In this document: positions 1 through 7,290 of the stretch, piece after piece
Layout: every line of letters begins with the position of its first letter
How positions within the stretch are numbered: position 1 is the stretch's first letter
Notes under the pieces: model-generated
Databases searched by the model: none
What the model was told of the DNA's origin: nothing
The model's input: only the letters and a program-made list of their open reading frames with translations
Position numbers and translations under genes: made by a program
Origin: Campylobacterales bacterium
Lineage (GTDB): Bacteria; Campylobacterota; Campylobacteria; Campylobacterales; Hydrogenimonadaceae
Direction of reading: 5' to 3'
Assembly (NCBI GenBank): GCA_027065635.1
Contig: JAMONQ010000048.1
Coordinates: 1 to 15,556, forward strand
DNA length: 15,556 nt

Positions 1-135
1 TTTAGGGGGGTGCAGGGGTGAGACCCGTGAAGTGGAACAGACCTGCGTCTGTTTCATAGGGTCGGAACCGGAGGCGATGTGCAAAGCACAGCCGTAGGTA
101 CTCCCCGCCGACAGATGGGCTTTGCCCATCTGTCG
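1..135 (+). repeat. Structured intergenic repeat, copy 1 (may begin left of the window)
   Basis: Positions 1-110 match 8624-8733 at 106 of 110 bases (differences at 35, 90, 95 and 99). The element folds into several hairpins: GGGT/ACCC at 16-19/23-26; a 9-bp stem at 34-42/47-55 with loop CTGC; TGTGC-AAA-GCACA at 78-90 flanked by GGC/GCC; and a perfect 12-bp terminal stem at 109-120/124-135 with loop TTT. After position 110 the primary sequence diverges from copy 2, yet the terminal hairpin is kept in the same place with the same loop. It ends 27 bases before a plus-strand start codon. There is no T-run after the terminal stem, so it is not a typical intrinsic terminator. It could be a mobile palindromic element, a cis-acting leader RNA or a small RNA gene. 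Confidence 0.85.
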
Positions 136-162
136 CATCAAATATAATAAAAAGGAGCGCAA

Positions 163-420
163 ATGAAGTTCGAATCGATTATAAAAGCCAAACCGCTTGG
201 CGGATGGTTTATCGAGCTTACGGACAAGCAGACTGGAATGAGTGTAGTGTGTGATACGATCGACGAGTATATGACAAAGATCGAAGAGATGGGCGCTGCG
301 TACGGCCCCGATATAGAGGTGGAGTGGAAGCAGGGAGAGGGAGTGATTCCCGCATATATAAACGAAATCCGCGGTTTGATGCAGAAGTATCAGGACGAGA
401 TGGGCTTAGGGGAGGGGTGA
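163..420 (+). CDS. Conserved small hypothetical protein (85 aa)
   Basis: This is a short, acidic, soluble protein with no signal peptide or membrane segment. The start is an ATG with a clear ribosome binding site (AAAGGAG at 151-157, five bases before the ATG). The N-terminal half looks like a small alpha/beta fold (strands around residues 2-9 and 13-20, then a helix near 34-45), and the C-terminal third (about 63-80) is a charged helix. I recognise the general look of an unnamed small protein family from Campylobacterota but cannot assign a function. The gene lies just downstream of the structured repeat and converges on nnrS, with only five bases between the two stop codons. Confidence 0.75.
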   Translation: MKFESIIKAKPLGGWFIELTDKQTGMSVVCDTIDEYMTKIEEMGAAYGPDIEVEWKQGEGVIPAYINEIRGLMQKYQDEMGLGEG

Positions 421-448
421 GGCTGCTATCGGCCTGCCTTTCCCCTAA
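406..448. terminator. Possible bidirectional stem between convergent genes
   Basis: TTAGGGGA (406-413) is an exact inverted match to TCCCCTAA (441-448), and AGGC (420-423) can pair with GCCT (432-435) inside it. The stem spans both stop codons of the converging genes, so it could stop transcription from either side. Neither side has a convincing U-tract, so the call is tentative. Confidence 0.35.
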
Positions 449-1637
449 AAAGAGTCGGTCCGAATCTCGTTCCCCACAGGATAAACAGCAGCATCCATAG
501 TGCGGCGGAGAGATCGAAAAGCCACCCGATATCGATACCGAGCCCCATACCTACAGAGTAGAAAAAGCGCACCAGTACAACCACTTCCGTAAACCAGAAA
601 AGTGCTGTGCTGAATCTGTCGGCATGCGGAACCTGGCCGGAGTGACCGAGTGTCACACGGGTGCCGAATCCGATCAGAATGGTTATTATGAATCCTACGG
701 CTATAAGGTGCATACCTCCGAAAACAAACGATGTCTGCATCCAGAGTTGAGCGACGGTCGTTACGGAGTCTATCAGAAGTGCCGCTGGAAGCCAGAAAAG
801 ACCCATATGAAGAACCCACAGTATCGCCGGAGAGCTGAATACCGGAAGTTTCCAGCCGATAAACTCCCTGAAAAGATAAATGGCGAGCAAAATAGAGACG
901 ACAGCTTCGGCGACCATGAACCCGATAGCGAAAAAGAGGGTTTTCAGCAGTAAAGAGGCAAAAACTATCGGAAGGAAGTTTTTTGGCTTATGCGCCATTA
1001 CATGGCTGAAAAAGGGTATCATCCTCTGGGCTACCGCGAAAGTGAGAAACGTCAGATAGAGATAGAAGCCTCCGTATGCCGCCTCGTACCAGAAGGCCCC
1101 GCCGCCGGAAAGAGTCACGGCCAAGCCGGCTATGAAAAGGGTGTGAAACAGCAGACCAGCCGCATGTGCGACAAGAAGCCAGAATGGATCGCTTTTATCC
1201 GGAGAGCCGCCCGCCTTGTATATCTGTATGAAGTTGCTGACAACCAGCAAATGGCCGATGAAAGTGATAGCCATACCGACAAGCGCCAAAAGCGGGTAGA
1301 AGATCGCACCGGCAATAAAAAGAGCGCTTCCGGCTTCATATATCGCGAACAGTTTTACATAGACCGGACGCGGTATCGGAGCGCTCATGCAAAAGCGCGG
1401 GAATGTGGTGAGCAAAAATCCGTGGAAAAAGTGGCTGATCACGATAAAGATCATGGTATATGCGTGAAAAAGGGTCGAGTCTACCGTAAGCGGCAAAACA
1501 CCCTTGTATCCGAGCATAAACACGAGCATGGTAAATACGGCCCAGAATATACCTGCCAGAAAGAAAGGCTGATGGGGCTGGGAGAGAAAATAGTCGAATG
1601 TCGATCTTTTTTCATTCTCCGTTTTGAAAGAGTGCAT
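426..1637 (-). CDS. nnrS: NnrS family haem-copper membrane protein
   Basis: This 403-residue, strongly hydrophobic protein has about 12 predicted membrane segments and the usual length for NnrS. Characteristic pieces are visible: a His-containing helix ending in HGFLLTTFPRF (72-82), with H58 and H69 upstream, and the RMIPFF segment in the middle, typical of the family. NnrS proteins bind haem and copper in the inner membrane and are linked to nitric oxide stress and denitrification; that role is family knowledge and is not shown here. The start is the ATG at 1637 with AAGGAT upstream on the minus strand. The GGDEF/EAL gene lies 55 bases upstream on the same strand, so co-transcription is possible, although a TACAAT-like -10 in the gap could give nnrS its own promoter. 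No other nitrogen oxide gene is visible nearby. Confidence 0.9.
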   Translation of the reverse strand: MHSFKTENEKRSTFDYFLSQPHQPFFLAGIFWAVFTMLVFMLGYKGVLPLTVDSTLFHAYTMIFIVISHFFHGFLLTTFPRFCMSAPIPRPVYVKLFAIYEAGSALFIAGAIFYPLLALVGMAITFIGHLLVVSNFIQIYKAGGSPDKSDPFWLLVAHAAGLLFHTLFIAGLAVTLSGGGAFWYEAAYGGFYLYLTFLTFAVAQRMIPFFSHVMAHKPKNFLPIVFASLLLKTLFFAIGFMVAEAVVSILLAIYLFREFIGWKLPVFSSPAILWVLHMGLFWLPAALLIDSVTTVAQLWMQTSFVFGGMHLIAVGFIITILIGFGTRVTLGHSGQVPHADRFSTALFWFTEVVVLVRFFYSVGMGLGIDIGWLFDLSAALWMLLFILWGTRFGPTLFRGKAGR

Positions 1638-1692
1638 TCTGTTATCCTTGAAATTCGACTTGTCAGATAAAAAAATGCAATTGTATCAAATA

Positions 1693-3774
1693 TCAATCCC
1701 AGATCATATTTTTGATTTCGTAACTCTTTTGCGACGGAATCTCTTTTTTTAGAATTTCATCGAGCGGCATCGGTTTTCCGAAGTGATACCCCTGTACGAA
1801 ATCTATCCCGATGGAGCGTACAGTATCGTAGATGGCTTCGTCGGCTACAAACTCCGCAACCGTTTTGAGGCTGTAGGTGTTTGCGAGTTTGTGAATGATT
1901 TCGACAAACTCTCTCGAGTCGGCATCTGTATCGATTTTCCTGATAAAGGAGCCGTCTATTTTGATGTAGTCTACCTTGAGTTTCAAAATCTTGGCGAAAT
2001 TGGAGTAACCGGAACCGAAATCGTCTATGGCTATCTTGACTCCGTACTGCTTTACACGATGTATGAATGCGTCTATCTCTTCGTAGTTTTGTGTCTCTTC
2101 GGACTCTAAAAGTTCGAAAGTTATACGGTCGCTGAAGCTCGACATCGCTACCTTGTCGATGATATAGTTTCTTGTAGCCTGGTGATGGATATCGTCGGCT
2201 GACAGATTGATGCTCAGATTCAGACCGTGCTCTTCTATGCTCTTCATGGCTTTGTCGAAGACGATTTTCGTCAGTTCGGAGTAGAGTTTGATCTGTTTCG
2301 CCAGAGGAATGAAGCGGGCAGGCGGAATCACCATGCCGTTTTCATCTATCAGCCTCGCCAGCACTTCGTATTTGTATATTCTTTTGGTTTTCGTATCGAG
2401 AATAGGCTGATAGAAGGGGATGATCCTGTCCTCCTTGATAGCCTTGCTAAGCACTTTGGTCATCGTTATATTTTCCAGGTACTTTTGCTTTTTGATAAGG
2501 TTTTCACTGTATACCACGAGGCTTTCTGATGAGTTTTTCGCCTTTTTGAGGGCTATGTCCGCTTTTGTCAGGGGCTGCTTTTCGTCTATACATACTCCGA
2601 CCGAGGCCTGGAGCATGAAGCTGCCGTTTTCATCGCTGTAGTGAAATTCGCTTACGAGATTCGCTACTCGCTTGACCATAGCCAAAAATGTGGCTGAAGC
2701 CTTCTTGTCAGACTCGATAATGGCAAATTCGTCGCCTTGGAGATGGTATATCTCGTAAAGGTAGGGTATGGTCTGGCGAAGGTACGCAGCATACTCCTGG
2801 ATGATCCTGTCGCCGACTTTCGATCCGAAAAGATCGTTGTATGTCTGAAATCTGTCTATATTGAATATAGCGACGGAGGCTCTCGAGGTCTTCTCCAGCC
2901 GTTTGACGAAACTAAGGCGGTTGTGAAGTTTTGTAAGAGGGTTTTTCATCAGATGGTCAAGAGCTTCGTCCGTCCTCTTTTTTACCTCGTTTTCGAGCTC
3001 TTCGGAATATTTGGTCAACTCTTCGTTCGCTTTGGCGAGCCTCTTTTGAAAGCTTTCGTTCTCTTCCAGGTAGGATTGAAGCTTTCTGTTTATCGTGTTT
3101 ACCTCCATGAGCATGAAAAAGAGAAGTATCAGTGTCGAAACCGCTATCACGAGCCCGATATAAAAGGAGTTCATGGCCCGCTCTTTCAGGTCTTGCGTGT
3201 ATCTTTTGAACTCCTGAATATAGTGGTGCTTGAGATCCGAAAGATTGTGCGACAGGTTGTTGTAGCGTATCATATAGGAGTAGAATATCTTTCTAAACTC
3301 TTTTTTATTTGCTTCCTTGTAGGTTTTCAAGAGTTCGTCTCTTGCCTTTAGATACTCTTCCCACTCCTCTTTTAGTGACTGTAGATGCTTCAACAGGTTT
3401 TGTTGTTTCAGTTTGGAGACGGAAAAGCTCTCGAGGGCTGTGAAATATGTATGCGCAAGACTCTTGTCGTCACCGTTTTTTGGAAGAAGATATCCGTTTT
3501 TGGGAATAGAGGTGAGTTCGGTCAGTGCGGTACCGTGCAGATTCGCCAGCAGGAGAGAAAGAGAGTCGATGTTTTCGACCGCTTTTTTGTCGAACCTCTC
3601 CATCTCCAGATTGAGATCCATCGACTGGTTCAGGCTGTATATGGAAAATAGCCCGGCGATGACGAATGTAATGAAAATAGTAAGAAAGCGTACAGAAATA
3701 TTTTTTATCATCTTGTTTGTTTCATGCGGACTGGCCACTCTGCTTTTTGGTGAGTGACTGTGAAAACGCTCCAT
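1693..3774 (-). CDS. Membrane-anchored GGDEF/EAL cyclic-di-GMP protein with periplasmic sensor
   Basis: The 693-residue protein has a membrane segment near 29-48, a helical periplasmic domain (about 50-200), a second membrane segment (204-224), a coiled coil (about 228-272), a GGDEF domain (about 276-425) and an EAL domain (about 440-680). The GGDEF signature reads QGDEF at 346-350, so its first glycine is changed. The EAL domain keeps the expected catalytic set: EVLAR with E470, N523 in NLS, the glutamates of FELLESEE (554-560), D584-D585 in DDFGSGYS, K605, E641 and Q661. From family knowledge it should hydrolyse c-di-GMP in response to a periplasmic signal; cyclase activity is doubtful. The start is uncertain: the ATG at 3774 has no clear ribosome binding site, and M22 (ATG at 3711) begins a more typical sensor N-terminus. 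It is divergent from the lipoprotein-dapE genes. Confidence 0.93.
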   Translation of the reverse strand: MERFHSHSPKSRVASPHETNKMIKNISVRFLTIFITFVIAGLFSIYSLNQSMDLNLEMERFDKKAVENIDSLSLLLANLHGTALTELTSIPKNGYLLPKNGDDKSLAHTYFTALESFSVSKLKQQNLLKHLQSLKEEWEEYLKARDELLKTYKEANKKEFRKIFYSYMIRYNNLSHNLSDLKHHYIQEFKRYTQDLKERAMNSFYIGLVIAVSTLILLFFMLMEVNTINRKLQSYLEENESFQKRLAKANEELTKYSEELENEVKKRTDEALDHLMKNPLTKLHNRLSFVKRLEKTSRASVAIFNIDRFQTYNDLFGSKVGDRIIQEYAAYLRQTIPYLYEIYHLQGDEFAIIESDKKASATFLAMVKRVANLVSEFHYSDENGSFMLQASVGVCIDEKQPLTKADIALKKAKNSSESLVVYSENLIKKQKYLENITMTKVLSKAIKEDRIIPFYQPILDTKTKRIYKYEVLARLIDENGMVIPPARFIPLAKQIKLYSELTKIVFDKAMKSIEEHGLNLSINLSADDIHHQATRNYIIDKVAMSSFSDRITFELLESEETQNYEEIDAFIHRVKQYGVKIAIDDFGSGYSNFAKILKLKVDYIKIDGSFIRKIDTDADSREFVEIIHKLANTYSLKTVAEFVADEAIYDTVRSIGIDFVQGYHFGKPMPLDEILKKEIPSQKSYEIKNMIWD

Positions 3775-3856
3775 GGAATAGTTACACTAATATCGGAATA
3801 AATAAAAAAAAATTGATCTATTTAACTTCATGATATCTGTATCTTCTATTTCCGAT

Positions 3857-3885
3857 TTGAAAAAGTGTTGCCGGAATGGTACAAT
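3857..3885 (+). promoter_or_regulatory. Sigma70-type promoter for the lipoprotein-dapE genes
   Basis: TTGAAA at 3857-3862 and TACAAT at 3880-3885 are separated by 17 bases. Transcription would start near 3892, giving a leader of roughly 54 bases before the lipoprotein start. Seen by eye only. Confidence 0.6.
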
Positions 3886-3904
3886 CGGGTCGTAATTCAA
3901 AGCG

Positions 3905-3928
3905 ACAAGGATGTAAAGATATCCTTGT
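3905..3928 (+). promoter_or_regulatory. Inverted repeat in the leader of the lipoprotein gene
   Basis: ACAAGGAT (3905-3912) and ATCCTTGT (3921-3928) are perfect 8-base arms around an 8-base spacer. They lie between the predicted transcription start and the ribosome binding site (AGGGGAG at about 3935-3941). This could be an RNA hairpin affecting translation or a repressor operator; the sequence does not decide between them. Confidence 0.45.
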
Positions 3929-3944
3929 AAAGAAAGGGGAGAAG

Positions 3945-4286
3945 ATGGGACGATGGAGTGTCGCGATTCTTCTGGGAACTCTTGTATGGTTTGGCGGATG
4001 TACACAGGAGACCCAGAACAAACTTGGACGTGCGGTGCAAAACTGGACAGGCACGAACGGAGTGCTCGATATATATGAAGGCGGTAAGCTCGTCATGAGA
4101 TTTATCAAGATAGACAAGCTCTCGACAGCCAAGGGTACGGACGACAATACACCTCGCCAATATCGCTACGGCTACGGATATTTGGACAAGAACTTCAACT
4201 ATAAAGTGGATGACGGAGAGAGAAAGCTCTATTTTGAGGTGAGCAATTTCACTCCCTATATCTTTTACGAAAACCCGCAGAAGTAG
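3945..4286 (+). CDS. Small lipoprotein, function unknown (113 aa)
   Basis: I place the start at the ATG at 3945, which follows AGGGGAG by a few bases and gives a proper lipoprotein signal: a short basic N-terminus, a hydrophobic stretch and a lipobox-like FGGC with Cys19. An in-frame ATG at 3876 would add 23 hydrophilic residues, lie upstream of the predicted transcription start and hide the signal peptide. The mature part is about 95 residues, rich in Tyr, Asp and Lys, and probably mostly beta-strand; it contains aromatic Gly/Tyr-rich turns (YRYGYGY near 77-83). I recognise it only as a Campylobacterota-type lipoprotein of unknown role. Its stop overlaps the ribosome binding site of dapE, so the two are very likely co-translated. 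Confidence 0.75.
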   Translation: MGRWSVAILLGTLVWFGGCTQETQNKLGRAVQNWTGTNGVLDIYEGGKLVMRFIKIDKLSTAKGTDDNTPRQYRYGYGYLDKNFNYKVDDGERKLYFEVSNFTPYIFYENPQK

Positions 4287-4294
4287 GAGTGTGC

Positions 4295-5398
4295 GTGCGT
4301 AGACTCGAAACGATAGAGCTTTTTATAAAACTGCTTTCATACCCCTCCATAACACCTGAAGACAAGGGTGCACTAACGCTCATCAGGGACTATCTGGATG
4401 ATTTCGAAGCGGAGTGGATAAACCGTGTGAATGTAAAGAACCTCTTTCTCCACAAGCGTTTCGGAGAGGGGCCGCATCTGTGTTTTGCCGGCCATATCGA
4501 TGTCGTGCCTCCGGGCGACGGGTGGGAGAGTGATCCTTTCGTTCCCAGGTTCGAGGACGGGTTTATCTACGCAAGAGGTGCGCAGGACATGAAGAGCGGT
4601 GTCGCCGCTTTTGTGCAGGCGTGTCGGGATGCAGAGAGTTTCAACGGGACTCTTTCGCTGTTGTTGACAAGCGACGAGGAGGGGGAAGCCCGCCACGGTA
4701 CGATAGAGGTTTTGAGGTATCTGCAAAGAGAAGACTTTCTGCCAGATTATGCGGTAGTCGCTGAGCCTACCTGCGAAGAGCGCTTTGGTGACGCAATCAA
4801 GATAGGCAGACGCGGCTCTATCAACGGAATCATAGAGAAGATCGGCCGCCAGGGGCATGCCGCATATCCGGAAAAGGCTCTAAACCCCATTCACAAGGTC
4901 GCCAAAGTGCTTCCGCATATTGCGGGAGTGGATCTTGACGAGGGTGACGAATTTTTCGCTCCGAGCAAGTTTGTAATAACGGATATCCGTGCCGGTATGG
5001 AGGTGACCAACGTGACTCCGGGAAAACTTCGCATGATGTTCAATGTGCGCAACAATACCAAAACCGACAAGGATGATATAGAGGCGTTCGTAGACAGATA
5101 TTTCAAGGATATGAACTACATGCTCACTCTGAGCCAGTCCGCCAAACCGTTTATGACTGACAAGGAGTCGATGATCGTAAAGGCGATCACGCAAGCGATC
5201 GAGGAAGTTACTGGAATAGAGCCCGCATACTCTACAGCCGGCGGAACGAGTGATGCGAGATTTTTCGCCGAGTTCGGTGTGGACGTAGTGGAGTTCGGTG
5301 TAAAAAACGATACGATACACGCTCCGAACGAACGTACGACACCGGAAGAGGTGGAGGGGCTGAAAAAGGTTTTCGACAAGATCATAGCCGCATTCTGA
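4295..5398 (+). CDS. dapE: Succinyl-diaminopimelate desuccinylase (DapE)
   Basis: This is an M20 family zinc peptidase-fold enzyme that converts N-succinyl-LL-2,6-diaminopimelate to LL-diaminopimelate plus succinate in lysine and peptidoglycan synthesis. The expected motifs are present, numbered from the start used here (367 aa): HIDVVPPGD with H67 and D69, the bridging D98 in AQDMKSG, catalytic and ligand glutamates E128-E129 in SDEEGEA, E157 in AEPT, and H342 in IHAPNE near the C-terminus. The STAGGTSDARF segment is also typical of DapE. The in-frame GTG at 4289 overlaps the GGAG ribosome binding site (4286-4289), so I prefer the GTG at 4295, five bases after it. It sits directly behind the lipoprotein gene, probably in one transcript. 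Confidence 0.93.
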   Translation: MRRLETIELFIKLLSYPSITPEDKGALTLIRDYLDDFEAEWINRVNVKNLFLHKRFGEGPHLCFAGHIDVVPPGDGWESDPFVPRFEDGFIYARGAQDMKSGVAAFVQACRDAESFNGTLSLLLTSDEEGEARHGTIEVLRYLQREDFLPDYAVVAEPTCEERFGDAIKIGRRGSINGIIEKIGRQGHAAYPEKALNPIHKVAKVLPHIAGVDLDEGDEFFAPSKFVITDIRAGMEVTNVTPGKLRMMFNVRNNTKTDKDDIEAFVDRYFKDMNYMLTLSQSAKPFMTDKESMIVKAITQAIEEVTGIEPAYSTAGGTSDARFFAEFGVDVVEFGVKNDTIHAPNERTTPEEVEGLKKVFDKIIAAF

Positions 5399-5426
5399 TA
5401 TCCACAAAGAGTGCACGAAGCCGTAG

Positions 5427-5432
5427 TATAAT
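5427..5432 (+). promoter_or_regulatory. Probable -10 box for the thioredoxin-like gene
   Basis: TATAAT lies 24 bases upstream of the TTG start. No clear -35 is seen, which is common for sigma70 promoters in Campylobacterota. Confidence 0.45.
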
Positions 5433-5456
5433 TTATGAAAAACGAGGAGTTCGGAT

Positions 5457-5873
5457 TTGAAAAATATTCTCTTTACGCTGCTCTTTCTTGCATCCTCTCT
5501 CTTTGCCCAGATCGAGTGGCTAGACTCATACGACGAGGCCCTGAAGAGATCCAGGGAACTCGATAGACCTATACTTTTGCTCATGGTTTCCGACAGCTGC
5601 GGGTGGTGTCGCAAACTCAAGGAGAAGACCCTCCAAAATCCGGAGGTCGAAAACTACATCAACAGACGCTATGTTCCTCTGATGCTGAATAGAGAGAGGG
5701 ATGAGTATCCGTCTTTCATAAAGGCAAAGTATGTACCGACGACTTTTTATATAGACCCGGACGGAAAACTGCTTATCGATCCTGTCGTGGGATATTGGGA
5801 AGCTGACGAGTATATGAGTGATCTAAGGCTCGTTCTTAGAGTTTTCAAAAGGAGGAAATCTCTTCATCGATGA
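5457..5873 (+). CDS. Exported thioredoxin-fold protein (Thioredoxin_7 type, CGWC)
   Basis: A Sec signal peptide (residues 1 to about 17, ending LFA before Gln) is followed by a compact thioredoxin fold. The redox motif CGWC is at 48-51, preceded by a SDS turn, and the cis-proline loop is YVPTTF with P94. It is therefore a periplasmic thiol-disulfide protein resembling the DUF255/Thioredoxin_7 group; whether it oxidises or reduces its partner cannot be told. Translation starts at TTG (5457), chosen because GAGGAG at 5444-5449 lies seven bases upstream and the signal peptide begins there. An ATG at 5435 is in another frame. The last 29 bases overlap the end of the minus-strand HATPase-GNAT gene. 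Confidence 0.85.
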   Translation: MKNILFTLLFLASSLFAQIEWLDSYDEALKRSRELDRPILLLMVSDSCGWCRKLKEKTLQNPEVENYINRRYVPLMLNRERDEYPSFIKAKYVPTTFYIDPDGKLLIDPVVGYWEADEYMSDLRLVLRVFKRRKSLHR

Positions 5874-7290
5874 ACGCAAGAAGGCGACTGCAAAAGGGAG
5901 AGTGGCATACTATCCGCCTCGTCTCGACATTGTCGCTGCCTATCATCTGCATCCTTAGATAGTCGTCGTCACCTTTGCGGTAGAACATCACTCCGCTGAA
6001 AACGAACCCCTCCTCTTTCAAAACCCTGATCGCTCTATCGATTTGCGAACACTGCATCATGTTTATATCGGCATAGATCATATCGACATGCTTTTTGTAG
6101 AGTGTATGAAGATAGTGGCGCAGCGTATGTGAGAAATCACCGCATACTCTATCGATTACCAGAGTGCCTGTTTGTGTGTATTCACCGAGTTCAAAAGAGA
6201 TCAGGCTGCTCTTTTTGCGGACTCTTCTTTTTGCCGGGACCGCTTTGAGCCCACAGTTTTCATATATCTGCCTGACAAGTTTTTCGTAGACTTCTGGTAT
6301 AAAGACGGCACGTTCCGAATCGCCGCTCAATATCTTGTATCCCACCAGAACGGATGACCTTTTTTTTGTACGGACGGCATTCGGATCTGTCAGCGAGACC
6401 GTATTCGGTACGATTCCAAGCAGCAGGGCACTCTCGCCGAAGCCGTGACGCAGATTGGCCCTCTGGCTGAAGGGATGAAGCATCAGCGCTTCGCCGAATA
6501 TCGCAAAAAGCTCCATCTCTTTGGCTCTTTGCTCTATACGGCCGAGCATCGAAGTCATGATTCCCTTGCCCTTGAAGTCGGGATCTACCACGGCTACACC
6601 GATCTCCGCTATATTCGACTCCTGTACCTTCACAAGCGCGAAGTGTCCGACAATCTTTCCATCTTTCGTCTCTGCGACTACGGAAGCTATCTTTTCGGTT
6701 TCGTTGAGTTCGAGTATCTTTTTCGGGTAGTAAAAGAGTGACTTGTAGTAGCTGTATGTGTAGTTGTTGTAGATGAGCCTGCTTATAGCCTCTTCGTCGC
6801 CGGGCTCGAAGTCGCGTATCTGGATGGATGCGGGCTTCAAGGATGCGGGCGACTCGTCTTCGAGATCGGAATAGGGCCTGAAAGGAAGATCGGCAAACTC
6901 TACCGGATGGGCCTTGAAGATTGTAAAGGCTTTGCCTCTTTTGCCGAGATTGGTAAAGCGAAGTTCGTCTACATACTCTCTCGCCCGTTTCAACCCTCCT
7001 TCGCTTTGTGAGCTCATATAGCCCTCGAAATCGAAAGGAAGTCCCATGTCATGTACGCTTATACGTATGCCGTGGGGTAGAAAACCTATATCCACATCTA
7101 TGGTGCCGGTCATGTTTTTGGGGTAGGCGTGTGTTACGGCGTTGAAAAGAAGTTCTCTCGCGGCCGCGGCTATATGCAGCGCATCCTCTCTCTCTATTTT
7201 GGCTATCTCCAGGCTTTTTGCGATCGTATCCATACAGAGCGGTATGTATCTTTTGTCGCTCGGAATTGTCATGGAAACTGTCTGTTTCAT
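5845..7290 (-). CDS. RsbW-like ATPase domain fused to GNAT acetyltransferase
   Basis: Residues 1 to about 130 form an anti-sigma-factor type HATPase: an N-box (ELLFNAVTHAY, 46-56), a G1 box (DMGLP, 81-85) and a shortened G2-like stretch beginning GGLKRA near 98. Residues about 155-290 are a GNAT fold, with acetyl-CoA binding motif A around VDPDFKGKGIMTS (235-247). The remaining roughly 190 residues probably hold a second, degenerate GNAT-like half. HATPases of this group bind ATP and act as protein kinases or partner-switching proteins, while GNATs acetylate amines; how the two work together here is unknown. Its ATG overlaps the amidohydrolase stop (7287-7290), so the genes form an operon. 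No anti-sigma antagonist or sigma factor is next to it. Confidence 0.85.
   Translation of the reverse strand: MKQTVSMTIPSDKRYIPLCMDTIAKSLEIAKIEREDALHIAAAARELLFNAVTHAYPKNMTGTIDVDIGFLPHGIRISVHDMGLPFDFEGYMSSQSEGGLKRAREYVDELRFTNLGKRGKAFTIFKAHPVEFADLPFRPYSDLEDESPASLKPASIQIRDFEPGDEEAISRLIYNNYTYSYYKSLFYYPKKILELNETEKIASVVAETKDGKIVGHFALVKVQESNIAEIGVAVVDPDFKGKGIMTSMLGRIEQRAKEMELFAIFGEALMLHPFSQRANLRHGFGESALLLGIVPNTVSLTDPNAVRTKKRSSVLVGYKILSGDSERAVFIPEVYEKLVRQIYENCGLKAVPAKRRVRKKSSLISFELGEYTQTGTLVIDRVCGDFSHTLRHYLHTLYKKHVDMIYADINMMQCSQIDRAIRVLKEEGFVFSGVMFYRKGDDDYLRMQMIGSDNVETRRIVCHSPFCSRLLAFIDEEISSF

Noticed and set aside
1..135. Repeat as an integron attC site, tRNA-like gene or intrinsic terminator
   Set aside because: There are no attC core sites, no cloverleaf and no T-run after the terminal stem. 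Copy 2 lies between divergent genes, where a terminator for plus-strand transcripts has no upstream gene to serve.
143..148. TATAAT just after repeat copy 1 as a promoter for the 85-aa gene
   Set aside because: Transcription would start at or inside the ribosome binding site (151-157), leaving no usable leader; AT-rich chance is more likely.
990..1670. 226-codon plus-strand ORF opposite nnrS
   Set aside because: It has a low-complexity, charged composition typical of the antisense frame of a membrane protein, whereas the minus-strand frame is a clear NnrS.
2737..3351. 204-codon plus-strand ORF opposite the GGDEF/EAL gene, with several smaller ones
   Set aside because: They are antisense to a gene with intact domain motifs and have no ribosome binding site or recognisable protein features.
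4880..5620. 246-codon minus-strand ORF across dapE and the thioredoxin gene
   Set aside because: It spans two well supported plus-strand genes and their promoter; its His/Tyr/Arg-rich product looks like a shadow frame.
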